Numbered from the stretch's first letter, positions 32,004 to 44,220 are shown. The stretch: DNA of 64,000 bases from Termitomyces sp. T153 (GCA_018296165.2 JACKQL020000044.1:124001-188000); one strand, 5' to 3'. Notes: generated by a model from the sequence alone, not told the origin. Numbers and translations: made by a program.

Positions 32004-33775
32004 CGAGTCTAGTGTTCGGAGTATGTATGCGTGTATATATCTAGCTTTTTAGACACTAACTTTCTATTCGTGTTCTTTGGTGTTGATCCTGTCAATGTAG
32101 ATACCTCATGCATATTGGTAGAGAGGGAATGTTCGTCGGTATGTATCATTCATCGTCTCACCCATGGGCACGACTGCTGTTTCAATCGTGATGTATTGCG
32201 CCTCTGGCAGATACAATATGTTATGGATCGAACGGCTGACGGCTGTGCGTATTTCTGATACCTTACTGAGTCGGGGCAAGACGCTTGACGGTGTATGTTT
32301 CTTGTGATTACAGCTCAGGAAGTGAACATTGATTCTTCGCTCGAATGAGGTGATGACGCTCTCCCCTTTAAAGGATATCGATATAGATTATTTCTCGCGA
32401 GACATATAAAACTTTTGGCCAATTCATTGCTTTAGAAGAATTACGAGTACAAGACTTTGGCGATCGTACAGTAATCCCTCGTTTCCTGTGTAAATGTGAA
32501 AGTTTCCAGGCTTCAATCTGCTTTAGTCTCTGAGGATTCAATTTTTTGGACTATTCGGATTACAGCAATACAAATGTTGAATGGACCTTCAGAAACGACG
32601 TCCCGATCAGAGCACTCCACCTCAACTGAGCAACAGTCCAACATAATACTCGTAATTGCTGTACATAGCTGCGAGATTGGTGTGACAGTGACAGCGCGAG
32701 TCGTTATTATCAACAGGTAGTTGACCTCGACAGGGTTCAAGTACCATTTCTGACTCCCATCCATTGCTTACATCTCCTCGTCGTACATCTGATTGCTATC
32801 CCTCCCCTCCATAACCCGCTCACGATCACGTTCTCTCTGAGCTTCTCTCCTTTCCTTATTCATGTTGTTAACTTACAGATCTTAGGCTTCTCCTTCTTTG
32901 ACTTGCTCCTTATTATAGTTTCCCTTATATTACTGTATTTGGCTGCAGGCTATGCAGATCAGTGCTTGTATTCCTTTCTTTCCACATCTGAGACTATTTC
33001 ATTGAACTCTAGTAGACTTTCGAATCTTTCCTTGCTTCCTCTATTTATCCTACCTATCTATTTTAGGTCTCCAAGTTCCTTCAGCCAGACAAGCAAATCT
33101 ATACGTATATATTTAGAATATGTGTAAGTACCAACTTTTAACATTCCGCATTTCATTGCAGGACCCTCAGTCAAAGTTTGATACAATGCAGTCTCTACGT
33201 AATGACGCTATGATGGTATGACATGGATGGGTGCTTTTATGCAGATTCCACACTTCCAAGTGGGCATCATTCAGCATTCTTGAGTAGCACAAATTGGTGA
33301 CATTTGAGGACCTTATCCAGCGCTTAGCTGTGACTGTTTCAACTTGAAGACCAGCGCTTTTCAGTATTTATTTTGGCTGTTTTCGTCTGCATTCAGCTTT
33401 TTACAATCCTTTTCAACATCAGTATGTATTCTCATTGCTCCCAAAATCACAGCTTTTATTTTGTGGTGAATGGTGCTTCAAGAGACACCAAAGGATTGTA
33501 AACGACTTCAGAAGGTACACCAACAGAGGAGTAAGTATAGATTAGCTCCTTGCGTGCCTTCTAGTTTCTCGGATATCAACGGGATGTTTGCCAGTAGGTG
33601 AAGAGTATATACAATTGCTGACGGTAGCCTATGCAGCAGATTGTAAGAATAGGAATAAGTTTTGTCAATGCCTCAGCTTCTACTAGAAGGAGCTCTGGAA
33701 ATCCTTGTCGACTAGAGGCAACAAAGACAAGGAACAGGTTATGAAGACACTAAAATCTACACTACCTATTTCTTT
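32004..33775. other. No gene identified
   Basis: AT-rich with normal CpG. Short frames on both strands (for example 32496-32720 and 32513-32764) overlap and show no motif. Near 32395-32415 there is CGCGAGACATATAAAACTTT, a good TATA-like core promoter, but no clear ORF follows it. The last 200 bp hold the 3' flank of the F-box gene. Confidence 0.35.
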
Positions 33776-35362
33776 TCATCTAAGTACCATCCTGAAATTT
33801 GTCCCATACGTGTTGTTCAATGCTTCGAGCTTTCCCAGTGCAGCTTGCGGGACGATCTGGACATGATCTTCTGTATACAAAGCCGGATAATATGCAAATG
33901 CCGTCTTCAATCGGATGAAACCTTCTTCCTTCAATTCAGCCTTTACTCGTGACTCTACGACGTCTGCAAACAGGACTGGTGATTCTACGCATATTCGTAG
34001 CGTCTGCACCCTGGGAATGAGTATGTTTTCTTTCACCTCGTTCAGAAGGTCGTCTATGAAGAGTACACTAGGATCGGAGGCCGAGAAGTCTCGAAGCGAG
34101 GGTAAAGCATCGAGCAGGCTGCGTAAGCGTTTGTATCTCCTGAAATCCTTCCCTCTTACGTCACTCTCGTACCAGAATGATTCAATGATACATCCGGACC
34201 GATCAATGAAGTCTCGGACCTGAGGAGTAGGGAGACCATGCGATAATACACCCATCCAACCTTTTTTCATGGACAGCGTAGTCAATTTGGGGAAGTTGAG
34301 AAATTCGAGAACATAAACAGAGTTTGTATCCAGTAGGAGTGATCGAAGGGAGTCAAGGCGTGCCACAGAATCAGCGATGTCCATTTTGTTATATCTCCGG
34401 ATGGACATGAGAGAAAGTGATTCGAGTTGTACAGTCTGGTGGAGGAAATCTACCATACACTGTGGACCCATGTAAGAAAGCGATAAGGCTGTCAGCTGTT
34501 TCAAAGGAAATAGATGGCAGTTCACAGTATAAAGACTCGATAAATCCAGCGCCTCCAAGCGGGGTAGGAACTGAGGTCCAGGACGAGGTGATATTATCAT
34601 GCTATTGTTGACAGATAAAGACAAATTCTTGAGAGATATACACTGGCTAAGAATATCCCAAAGCCCGGAGAAATGGGGATCGTTTAAGTTTTTGACATCA
34701 AGATGCGTGAGTCGGTCAAAATGAATGGCTGGTAAATGAAGAAATGCCTTGACATTTGTGGTGGTTATTGCGGGACTGGTGCGAAGTTTGAGTGAAGTTA
34801 AATTGTTTGTGACAGCGAATAATTTGATATTCTGAAGCTCATCAAGTATCACGGGCTCTATCATATCCAGCGAGAGTTCGGACAAGACGATTGGTGAGTG
34901 TATTGCTGATAGCAATTCAACAAGTGCTGCTGACGACGCTGTTATATGTAGGCTGTGCAATCGTGACAGTAGGGAAGTCTCCAACGTGTAATTTGATCTT
35001 TCGAGATTGCGTATTGCCTCATCTATGTCATTGTCCTCTCGTATATTTAGCGCAGGAAGGCTGTACGGTAAGATCCTGTTAAGACGATCGAGATGTCCAT
35101 TCCTCAGACGAGTGATGGAGGTCGTTAGTCTGATAGTACCCCATAAATGAGGAACAGAATGAAGAATCTCTCTCCAGCTGGAACAGACTTGGCCAAGAGA
35201 CCAAGGTAGTGTGTTTGACAGACGATGGGGTATATGGATGATTCCGGCCTCGGTAATGACATGAGCGAATATTTCTCCCACAATGTCGACAGGAAGATAT
35301 TCATGCGGGGGGAGGTACGAATTGGCCATGGGGTTCGAAAGCAACAAGAACGTTCTTATCAT
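33776..35362 (-). CDS. F-box protein with leucine-rich C-terminal part
   Basis: Single exon of 528 codons. An F-box-like domain occupies about residues 18-75: LPVDIVGEIFAHVI, then SLGQVCSSWREILHSVPHLW, the Cys-x-x-W and P-x-LW signature of basidiomycete F-box proteins. The rest is a series of irregular Leu-rich segments (LTHLDVKNLNDPHF, LKNLSLSVNNS, LEALDLSSLYTVNC, LESLSLMSIRRYN), suggesting an LRR-like solenoid. F-box proteins recruit targets to SCF ubiquitin ligases through Skp1; the target here is unknown. The second Met at residue 12 (MANSYLPPHEYL) sits just before the F-box and may be the real start. A broken piece of the same gene lies at 27985-28130. Confidence 0.85.
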   Translation of the reverse strand: MIRTFLLLSNPMANSYLPPHEYLPVDIVGEIFAHVITEAGIIHIPHRLSNTLPWSLGQVCSSWREILHSVPHLWGTIRLTTSITRLRNGHLDRLNRILPYSLPALNIREDNDIDEAIRNLERSNYTLETSLLSRLHSLHITASSAALVELLSAIHSPIVLSELSLDMIEPVILDELQNIKLFAVTNNLTSLKLRTSPAITTTNVKAFLHLPAIHFDRLTHLDVKNLNDPHFSGLWDILSQCISLKNLSLSVNNSMIISPRPGPQFLPRLEALDLSSLYTVNCHLFPLKQLTALSLSYMGPQCMVDFLHQTVQLESLSLMSIRRYNKMDIADSVARLDSLRSLLLDTNSVYVLEFLNFPKLTTLSMKKGWMGVLSHGLPTPQVRDFIDRSGCIIESFWYESDVRGKDFRRYKRLRSLLDALPSLRDFSASDPSVLFIDDLLNEVKENILIPRVQTLRICVESPVLFADVVESRVKAELKEEGFIRLKTAFAYYPALYTEDHVQIVPQAALGKLEALNNTYGTNFRMVLR

Positions 35363-35572
35363 CTATCCAGGTGATTATCGATCGCGCATCAATGCCATCA
35401 TATTTGACGCCATGGCCACGCCGCAAACCATGAGTTGAACTTGAATGAAGATATCGATTATAATGTCATGTATGTCATCCAGATTTAGCGGGTAGATGAT
35501 TCATATCTCTCGAAGGCTTGGCTTGGGTTCTTATGTTATCCAAACAAGGATGTATCTCATTGATGACCGTCC
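35363..35572. other. Upstream region of the F-box gene
   Basis: Short intergenic stretch that should contain the promoter of the minus-strand F-box gene. TATCGATTATAATG (35450-35463) is the most AT-rich core-promoter-like word. No gene seen. Confidence 0.3.
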
Positions 35573-36326
35573 TCAAGCCACATAAACTCGCCTAGGAATA
35601 AAAGGTGAGGCGATCCCCAGTTCAATTGATATCAAGCCGTGTCGTGGCGCTCCACCTGTCCTCGTCCAGTATATTAAGCATGCCGCCAGTACAACTAGCT
35701 TGGGTTCTCGACAGGACCTCACTCCGAAATCTTGAATAACATCGTACTGCAAACAAATTGACTTCCACCATCCACAAATCCTGTAAATCCACCAGGACAA
35801 GCTGAAACTCAGGTCCGCCAACATTCCCTTTCCCGGAGGCAAATTCGATACATTAACAAACGCCGCTTTGCGCAGTTTCTGCATTCCATGTCCATCCAAA
35901 CAGCGCTCACCATCGTCCTCGTTTGTGAGAGCACCCTCTCCAGCAGAGTCTCGATCAGCCTCCGGACCAACATCCAGATCGTGTAGATGGTCTCCGTCTC
36001 CATGATCGACGAGGGTGACCTCGGGTGATATATTTGTACCTTCAGGCACTCACGCATGGACGTGAGCACCTTGCAACTCGTCGATATAGGCAAAGACATG
36101 GAAGGGTGGGCGAAAGCGGGGTAGATGGTTGCGAAGATCGATATGTCGTGTGAAACCGACGATTTGGTACGATCGAGGATGCGAGCGGATGCGCCGTGTG
36201 GTAACTTCCGGGAAAGGCATAAATAAAGGTAAATGAAAACACCTCGAGATTGGGTAGGGACTTACTGATGAGAGCTGAAGACGAAATAGCAGTAAGGATG
36301 ATAAAAAATGAATGAAGAGCGGACAT
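35573..36326 (-). CDS. Candidate secreted protein gene, incomplete model
   Basis: ATG at 36326 opens MSALHSFFIILTAISSSALI, a clear signal peptide. A GT-AG intron at 36205-36265 (GTAAGT donor, 61 nt) joins in phase to an exon reading RSYQIVGFTRHIDL and FHVFAYIDELQGAHVHA. At 36053 the sequence GCGTGAGTG offers either a canonical GTGAGT donor or, if read through, a stop at 36050-36052. Read through, the same frame continues for 158 codons to 35573 (acidic, with ALTNEDDGERCLDGHG). I could not choose the next junction, and I do not recognise the family. It may be a degraded gene. Confidence 0.35.
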
Positions 36327-38323
36327 GGGAAAAACTTCTCTGTCTCCGTGGTTGTTGTTGAATGTGGAACCATGACGACCACTTTAGCGATATGCAAGCG
36401 CATAGTTTATGGTGGACAGAATAGAATTGGAACTGACAGGAGAACCGTACATGTTCCACGATCGGCCTGCTGATTTTGCTCAGGGCATATACTAAGACTC
36501 TTGGAGGTGAACGACGCCTGCTTCTCGTACGCAGGGTGAAGCGAGTGGAATTCTTGCGCAGACTCCGGCTGTGATCATAACTCTTCGCACGTCAAGGAGT
36601 TATAAAAGTTACACAGATCGAGAATTCCAAAGAAATGGTTTCAAAAGTTCAATTGAAAAGTATCCATCTACGCAAAGTGCACGTCAAGATAAATGTCTGT
36701 GAGAAACCCACCGTTACCAGCGTTACCCGGGAGAGCTCAAGCTAAAGGTCCGTCAATCCATACTACCAGTTCTGTGTTGCAGAGTCGGATGCACAACAGA
36801 TTTGTACCCACGATGTAGAAGAATGGGGCAAGGATAGCATGCATAGTCATACTAGCTCTCTTCATCGATGGCGAAAGATTTATGGTGCTAGACATACTGA
36901 GGTGGGACTGAAGTGGGATATTTCTTCGGTTCTCGATCTCTTTGGAAGACGTCGACGGAGGAGAAGAATGACCTCGAAGAACTTTGAGCATGATACCACG
37001 ATGATTCAGCGGTGACCCATGACAAATCCTCATAGATGCCGCCTCTGATAAACTGATAAATTAACGCTACGAAGAGTAAGAGGAGCCCAATAAATCAAGC
37101 TGCTTCAAAGGAGTAAGTCTCGGTCCTCCCACCTATGAGTTAAACAGAAGAGATAGAGTACAGACAGTCACTACGGGAGTGCTGGTAGGAACGACGTCAA
37201 CGCCAAGTTGAAGCTGAATGATACTACAAAGGTAATGGAATTTTAGCATTACACATTCGACTCCTTCCTGCTTCTATCTGGTCTATCAGGACCTTAAATC
37301 AGCCCGTGAAGACATACGTACATGTCCGGCAGGGACTGTAGACCTGAATTTCACAGTTAATCGGCCACTGAGGGTGCATTCGTACAGCCATCTTAGAATA
37401 GCTTGTCCGAGTCAAGGCACGGACTGGCCTGAGCTATTTTAGAACCCACACACAATTCCGTTGCTAGCGGGCGCAGGGCGAGACCGATAATAATATGAAT
37501 AAGGAGCAACAGGTCTAGCTAAGGTCAGTCCTATACCCTCGACCAATGATGATGCACAGCCTGATCTTTTCAATGCCAAAAGGATAGATCTTCGTAACGG
37601 ACGAGATGAGGGCGCATCCGAATCCGATAGTGATAAATAGCATGACAGGACTGGTCCGGCGTCGACGCCGACATTGTTACAAGTCTCGAGATAGTTGACA
37701 GTACTTTGTTCCACAGCTTCTCTCATCTCATAACTAAAAAACTTCATTCCATCAGGAAGGTTGACGCGGTCTGGTAATTTCCGAGCCGTTTCCAACAGAT
37801 CTCTCCCACTCAATTACTCAATTGCTGTCAATCAGACGTGTCCTTGTGTAAACTCTCAGATATCTCAAATCTCAATGGAGGTAAGTACTCCTCATCTCAC
37901 GAAACTTATAGAAAGTCTTTTTTTAGGTGCTTTTCCGTACATCCTTCGCCAGATAGCTCACTGTATGCCTCTTCGCTTGACCTTACGGATGATATTTTCA
38001 GCACTCAATCTCTATGTAGAACATGTTACATCAACCCGTCATATCTCATTACACCTGACCGTCGATGACCCACTCCTCTCTGGTCTCATATATATTGTAT
38101 CGAGTCTCCACTCGACCCGAAAGCTAACATTGAAGTCAGTGGGACGGGAAACGACCACATCCGCGAAGGTGTTCTCATATCCGTCTTCAGCGTTTATTAC
38201 CTGCTACGAATCGTATGCTCATGTTCGATTCTAACGACGCTTCACTTACCGTTTTGTCTGATAGATCAACCGTGCGACCCCCGGATGTATCCTTGATCAA
38301 ACCCAAATCTTACTGACGTCACC
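36327..38323. other. Unresolved ORFs in the host island
   Basis: Several protein-like frames are present but do not assemble: minus 36737-37033, minus 37439-37813 (124 codons, with FSYEMREAVEQSTVNYLETC and then a Ser-rich part), and plus 37761-38234. A donor GTAAGT at 37880 with an acceptor TTTTAG at 37922-37927 suggests a + strand intron of about 48 nt. Base composition is normal with CpG. There may be a real multi-exon gene here, but I cannot state its structure or product. Confidence 0.3.
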
Positions 38324-38626
38324 ATGTTCGTGACCATTTGTTTCGCCTTGACTCATGTCGCCGTCCAGTCGCAAGTTCTGCATGATCGCAGCCTGGGCGA
38401 GGAAGACGTTTCTCGAAGAGAGGAGGACGAAAATATGTGACATCGACAAGACTGCAATTTGTTCTGCGGAAAAGTGGACGTGACGTGTGGGACGGCGAAT
38501 TCCGCTTTCCAGCCTGTTGGACTTCAGGGTTTCAACAAGAGCAACAACCAGTATGTCAATGAAACGACCCCATCACATGGTTTATATTCCGTTACTATAT
38601 CAATATATACCTTCGCTAATGTATAG
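38324..38626 (+). pseudogene. Candidate small secreted Cys protein with an in-frame TGA
   Basis: ATG at 38324 opens MFVTICFALTHVAVQSQ, a short signal peptide, then a dibasic-containing acidic stretch (SRREEDEN), one TGA at 38438-38440, then CNLFCGKVDVTCGTANSAFQ and GLQGFNKSNN in the same frame. A good intron follows (38552-38626: GTATGT ... GCTAAT ... TAG), after which the frame stops at once. The layout of signal peptide, acidic propeptide and a short Cys-containing tail is that of a small secreted protein. The TGA fits decay of a CGA codon. The family is unknown. Confidence 0.35.
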
Positions 38627-39358
38627 CTAGGGACTTACTGCGAGATATTTCTTGTATAGTCCAATACATATATCGACAGTCAGCAAGTGAATAGATCCCT
38701 CAAGTTTGAACACGTGTTATTGACGCGTTGTTTGGTGAGGGCAGCTGTTCTCCATGATGGCAACCAACTGTAGTTGACATCGTTTTCACGCTTTGTCACG
38801 GCTTAACCACTTGTGTAGTTGTCACTTCCACGAGTATGTCAATACTAACGCCTAGAAGCTCCCACGATTTAGGCTTTGAAACATCGCAAATTGGGAAGCC
38901 GTTCTTTTCTTGTATTACTCTCCTTGGGCGCTTGTCGGGCAATCGACTGTAGATCCAAATGGATGTCGTTAATTGTGATACGGAACATTAAGAGATATTG
39001 CAACGTCGCGTCGTTCGGTGCTACCCGTGGTAGAGAAGCCCGTGAAGCGCTCATCTCACCAACATCCAACATCGCACAGCCTTCAATCCGCATACCACGG
39101 GGTCATAGACGGTGACCCCTTATCACTTGACTTAACTTCTCACTAGCACCTGTTTGTTCGTTTAAATAGTTATTCAAGGGCTTGACAACATTCCCATCTC
39201 CATCGCCCTGCTTCACCTGGCATGGCTTATGATGACTGCGAAGGCTCAAGGACTTGAAGCCGTAGGCTCCCACTGGTCTACAACAGCTTCGTATAATTCA
39301 ACACTTTCAAGCTAACGAACACTTTGTGTTATTGTGCATAGACTGTTCTCGATCAATT
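38627..39358 (+). promoter_or_regulatory. Upstream region of the DUF6699-type gene
   Basis: About 730 bp with no firm gene. A short open frame at 38876-39115 is unsupported. CTGTTTGTTCGTTTAAATAG (39150-39169) includes a TTTAAATA core-promoter-like element about 190 bp before the ATG chosen for the gene. An in-frame ATG at 39326 would extend the protein by 11 residues. Confidence 0.35.
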
Positions 39359-40333
39359 ATGGCAGGCCCCTTCGTCTATAGGCCACCAGTCGACCCAGTC
39401 TATTATCCTCACCAATTTGCATATCCTCAAACACCACAGTACTATCCTCATAACCTGCAATCGAGCCATCCTTTCAACCGCGACTTACGACTTCCCCATC
39501 CCCCACATTCACAGTCAGGCCCACGCCATCACCGTCCAGTGCCACTTCCTGCTGTTTCGACGCCAGGTGGATACGCCCCTCAGAATCCACAACAAGAGGG
39601 TCGAGGTTCCCGCAGGTGGGCTCATCCGCCTCAGCGCAGTCGGTCTGCGCCCCCGGTTCGCAATGGCCAATGGGTACAAGTGCCGCCACGTCCTCTCAGA
39701 GAAGGACATCCGCATCAACGCCCTGGCCTAAATCAACAAGGTCAAGGTCATCGCTTGAACAATCGTCCTCGTGTCGACAATCGCGTCAATGCACAAGCGA
39801 GGCCAAACCGAGATTTCTCTCCTATCTACATAGCTCGCTGGATAGACGCCAACTTTCCTCGTTCTGATTTTGTCTTTGACCTCTCATCATCTGAGTACGC
39901 GCCGCGCATCTACCAGGACAGGCGGCTAGTCAGACTAGCATACACGGACCTGATGCGGCCTGCTACTTATCCTCCCACCACTCGCATCAAGATTCTCATA
40001 GAAGCAATTCCACAATGGCCATGTGATGTTGTACCTCGTTCCACTCGAGGGGCGATGTCTGTCATCACGCTTCGGGACGTGCTTAGGACGCTATATAAAC
40101 ATTTTCATCAGCCCATTTCCCAATATGATTGGGATGTACTGGTGTCCGGTAGGCGGCAGGCAGTGAGGCAGGCGTTCTGGAGACGATGTATGAATATCCC
40201 TGACCTGTACGCAGAAGGTGTCAAACGGGTGGACTTCCTGTCGGGTAAGACGAGGATGGTCGGTTTGCGGTGGGTCAGCCGTAGGGAGGGATGTGAGATG
40301 ATGAAATTAGTTCTCGACTATGTACCTAACTGA
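39359..40333 (+). CDS. DUF6699-type fungal protein with Pro/His-rich N-terminus
   Basis: A single-exon frame; from the ATG at 39359 (MAGPFVYRPPVDPVYYPHQF) it encodes 324 residues. The first half is disordered, rich in Pro, His, Gln and Arg. The folded C-terminal half (about residues 170-324) has the pattern of the DUF6699 domain of Agaricomycete proteins: VFDLSSSEYAPR, then LIEAIPQWPCDVV, ITLRDVLRTLYKHFHQPISQ, and near the end GVKRVDFLSGKTRMVGLRW. The function of this family is unknown. I chose the start at 39359 because it begins the low-complexity part directly; 39326 is possible. CpG-rich and intact. Confidence 0.75.
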   Translation: MAGPFVYRPPVDPVYYPHQFAYPQTPQYYPHNLQSSHPFNRDLRLPHPPHSQSGPRHHRPVPLPAVSTPGGYAPQNPQQEGRGSRRWAHPPQRSRSAPPVRNGQWVQVPPRPLREGHPHQRPGLNQQGQGHRLNNRPRVDNRVNAQARPNRDFSPIYIARWIDANFPRSDFVFDLSSSEYAPRIYQDRRLVRLAYTDLMRPATYPPTTRIKILIEAIPQWPCDVVPRSTRGAMSVITLRDVLRTLYKHFHQPISQYDWDVLVSGRRQAVRQAFWRRCMNIPDLYAEGVKRVDFLSGKTRMVGLRWVSRREGCEMMKLVLDYVPN

Positions 40334-42328
40334 TGGAGGAGGTTTGAGAGACTTTGATCCAGGAAAAGAATCTAACCGTCTATCTTCATTTACTTACATG
40401 AAACTATGCCTCGAAACGTATTAGCCCTTGATAATGACAGGAAAGTCATGCATAACTTAACACGACAGCTACCTTTTTGTATAACGTATGTACCAAGTGC
40501 TCACACACAGTTGGAGGAGGTTTAACTGGTATCTGAGCATAAATAATCTCCGTTCTCAATAGACCTTGGCAGCGGAATGTGACTTCAGTATAACACAAAC
40601 CAAGACAACAATACTTCGAGAAGCCACCTCTTTTACCTCTCCCTCTCGGTATTCATTTTTTCTACCATATGTGATTATCAGTGCTAGAGGGTCATCCGAG
40701 TCCTCATAGCTGTTTTAATTGCTGATTGAGACGATTAGGGCGATTCGCGCCTTGACTGTAATCTTAGTGGAAAATATACAGATCAGTATTGAAAATGAAC
40801 CACCAGTGATAGTTCTTCTATAGCCGACATCTACCTGGATTTAGATAGAAACAACCATGGCACCATCTCTTTCATTGATCAAATGTTGGATTACTCTCGG
40901 GCAAGCATCTGTTGAGCCTCAATGTTAATTTGTCAATCAATTCTACGACTAGTTTCTCTGTTACAGTATAAAGCTCCTTGTAGGCCAGGGACCTGAAGCT
41001 GACAATAATTCATGACTTCGATTGCTACATCACAAATGACCTTTATCCTCGATGGGACCTCAAAAGCCGTACAAATCCATGGATCTTTTGGAAGTGGCGG
41101 AAATCCACGCCTCAAACTTAACAACACACTCCCTGCCCTCGTCTTTCCTTCACAAAATGGTAGAAATGGAAGCCTTACGGTCGTAGCTCTGTTCTTAACA
41201 TTGTGCAATGGGTTGAGTGATGCCAATATATCTAATGGATAATTATCTCCGGCTTTGATGACGTGTATGGCATGCATGAGCACGGCGAACGAAAGGCGAT
41301 ACCCCTGATCATGAGTGCAGTCTTAGGCAGTTTTTGTTTTTTTGTGGTCACAATGACGCCACTTTGATCCGACTTCGGTCCGCCTGGATCCGTCTTTGCG
41401 TTTTTCCAGCATTTTTCTTCCTTATGTAAACTTCCTCATGTCGCCCATCATCGATGTACTTCTGAACTCTTCGGAAAGAGCTCGTTCGACTCGCGTCTGT
41501 GTCTACTCCTTGGGAGTTTCTCAGAGTGTTTTCATACTGTTTGCCGATTCTGAAAGGACCAATCTAAATACGCACTTCCGTGCGCACTTCAGTCCACCAC
41601 TAACCTTTTATATCCCCACCAAGGCCTCAGGACAAGTTTCATCTCTCTCAGGCCGTTGCATTATCTCCAGCTTGACTCTGGTACCTCACGTCTTTCTCTC
41701 GTAATACTGAATAAAACCTCGCATTAATGTATAAAGCTCAGATTTCCCGGACGCAATCGCAACCGCTAAAGCTCTCAATTTTTTTCAAGTGGACCTCCAG
41801 AAAAGCTCGTTCGACTCGGGTATCTGCACTTGATTTCGATCGTTTCTGGCCTAAGCGCCTACATCGATACAACGCTACCTCTTATTGGTCTTGACATGAT
41901 CCTTCATTGTGGGCTACGGTTCTATAGATAGCGTTACCATATCTTGTTCTGCGCTACAAAAAAACTCTTTCAAAATATCTTGAAACCCATGATCTCTAGG
42001 CTCCTAACCATGGCCATGTGCTCTACAAATGATCTTTTCTAAGTGTGACAATCCAGGCCTTGTCAGTTCGGCGGACTTCACATAGGCATTCATGCGTACA
42101 TCAATACAAAATCTAACCTAGTCGTCATTTCCACGTCGTTTGATCCAGGGAATAAGGTCACAGATCTTCTCTATTCTACGTTGTTATGCATCACCCACCT
42201 CGATCTCTCTCGCTGTGCTATCTCATTACATGCCACGATCTGGGGTACTTTGTTTTTGAACAACTGCCTTTTTACGGACAATCGAATTCTACATAAGAAA
42301 TCTATCAGCCCACGCGTTCCATGGTTAT
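40334..42328. other. No firm gene
   Basis: Normal base composition. Overlapping frames at 40933-41283 (minus, 116 codons) and 41012-41242 (plus) cannot both be real, and neither has a motif. A 15-bp exact repeat (AGCTCGTTCGACTCG) occurs at 41479-41493 and 41813-41827. The last part holds the 3' flank of the peptidase gene. Confidence 0.35.
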
Positions 42329-43838
42329 TCAATGTGCCAAAGGATAAGCCGCTGGGCTCTTGAATCCGTTGTTCCCAACGGCCCTAACCCCAAAGTCTAC
42401 ATTGTCCTTCGACAATAGCACGGTTGCGCTTGACACTTGTCCCACAGAGATAACATAACGCCACGCCGGTTCGTCGCTCATACGCCACAAAATCTCATAG
42501 CCCCCGTCTGCCGCCGGATCAAGAGTCCAACTCAGGGTTGAGTTATTTGTAAGTGCCGACGTATCAAGCTTAACATTCTTTGGCGTTCCAGGAGCTTGTG
42601 CGAGCGACCATAGAGCTGCGCCGTTCACTTTCCCTACGCGGGCCACGTAGTCGTAGTCCACGAACTCAGGAAGATCCCCGAATTGCACTCCGTCGACTAC
42701 ACGCACATCCTGATGCTGATGAGCGAAATTTTCTTGTGGCTCCGTGAAGCGGACAGCAGGGAAGCCGGCTTTAAGGAAAGATAAGTGGTCTCCACCACGA
42801 AGGAATCGGTCAGGACGCCAGATAGAGTGGACTACAGAACGATACAGTATGTTAGAAGCATTGATAAATGTGGAAAGACGAGGAACAATTAAACTGACCA
42901 TTCATTTGTGTCACAGCGTTCTGCGCTACTTCTGAAACAAAGCGGCCCAGCTGACGAGCAGGGGAATCGTTTTCTCCTCCAACTGATGCGCGTGTACTGA
43001 TCTCAGCAGTTGTCTCACTGGAGGGTATTCCCTGAACGAACATCCGAATGTCGAACGGTGCTGACGGTGTACCTACGTCACCATTTGGACTGCCTACGAT
43101 GTCGTTGTCCAACATTCCCTGCACGTCCATCCCTGCATCCTTGAGGGTCTGGGCCATGAAGTTTGAACCATATAAACCTTGCTCCTCCCCTGCAACCGCT
43201 GCGAACATGATCGTCGCCTTTGGGACATGAGTAGCGAAGATCCTAGCGAGCTCCATTGAGATTGCAACCCCTGAACCATCATCATCCGCCCCAGGAGAAT
43301 CGTCAATGAAATTCAAAACGTTTGTTACCCTAGAATCATAATGTCCTGATACGACATAGACCCTGTTTGACTCCTCGGATCCCCGCAGCGTTGCAACAAC
43401 GTTACTGATCACAGTAGCATTTGGGATGTTGCTCGTAGGTTCTTGGACATAGCTCGGGACTTCGACTGTCATACGCCCGTTTGATGCCGCAGCGTACTGG
43501 CGCATCTCGCCAGCTATCCAGTCACGCGCAGCACCAATGCCACGGACGGGATCAGTCTGATTGGAAAGGGTGCTCCGAGTGCCGAATGAAACTAGTTTAG
43601 CGATTGTTGCATTGATGCGGTTGGGGGAAATCTCGTTGAGCATGGAGGTGAGCTCGGTATCAGGGTCTTGGGGTACCAACGATTGGCCAGGACCACCCGG
43701 CCAGTCATCGGATGGTATGACAATCTGAGCGAATACTGTTTGGGAAGAAAAACATGGTCAAAAGGGAGATTTGTTGGTACTGGAATGAATTGTACCTTGA
43801 GTTGCAAGGGTAACAACTGGAAGAGCTGTGAGATACAT
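42329..43838 (-). CDS. Secreted M28-family zinc aminopeptidase
   Basis: Three exons: 43796-43838, 42899-43735 and 42329-42831; introns 43736-43795 (60 nt) and 42832-42898 (67 nt, branch TTCTAAC, acceptor CTGTAG). The joined frame is intact, about 460 residues. It starts MYLTALPVVTLATQVFAQI, a signal peptide. The five metal ligands of M28 peptidases are in order: His in VSGHYDSR (about 146), Asp in PGADDDGSG (about 165), Glu in AGEEQGLYG (about 198-199), Asp in LDNDIVG (about 226) and His in GGDHLSF (about 309). The C-terminal 120 residues (from about APGTPKNV) look like a fibronectin III-like beta domain. It probably trims amino acids from peptides outside the cell. The exact substrate preference is not visible. 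Confidence 0.9.
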
Positions 43839-44220
43839 ATCAAAAGGAGGGTAAAGAAAACCTCAAATCGAAGTGAGTCTTAAATGTAGGTATATTTATC
43901 CCGGTGGATTTACCGCAGAAGCTCCAGGCGCGTTGAATCCAGGAATGTCGGAGATTGCCCGGCTTCAATTTACCAGCTTCTTTTGGTTGAGGCTTCTTTT
44001 TTTTTTGCAAAAGATGAGGCTGTATTGAGTCTCATTAAGTCAGGGTCCATCCGCCTATCTATCTCCGAGATTACGAGCTGTGAGCTGGAACGGTCAGTCT
44101 GAGTACTCGAAAGCTGATATACCTCATTCGACCAGCCATTGACATCACAACTTGAATTGGCGTATACCTTATTCCACCAACCACAGCGTCAGCGAGTAAC
44201 GCTAAGCCATGCAAAAATTA
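43839..44220 (-). promoter_or_regulatory. Upstream region of the M28 peptidase gene
   Basis: The bases before the ATG contain TTAAATGTAGGTATATTTATCC on the + strand (43880-43901); the complement gives a TATA-like element about 50 bp upstream of the start. A run of ten T (43997-44006) lies further up. No other gene seen. Confidence 0.35.

Noticed and set aside
40933..41283. A 116-codon minus-strand frame in the host island
   Set aside because: No motif, no start context or intron, and an overlapping + strand frame of similar quality.
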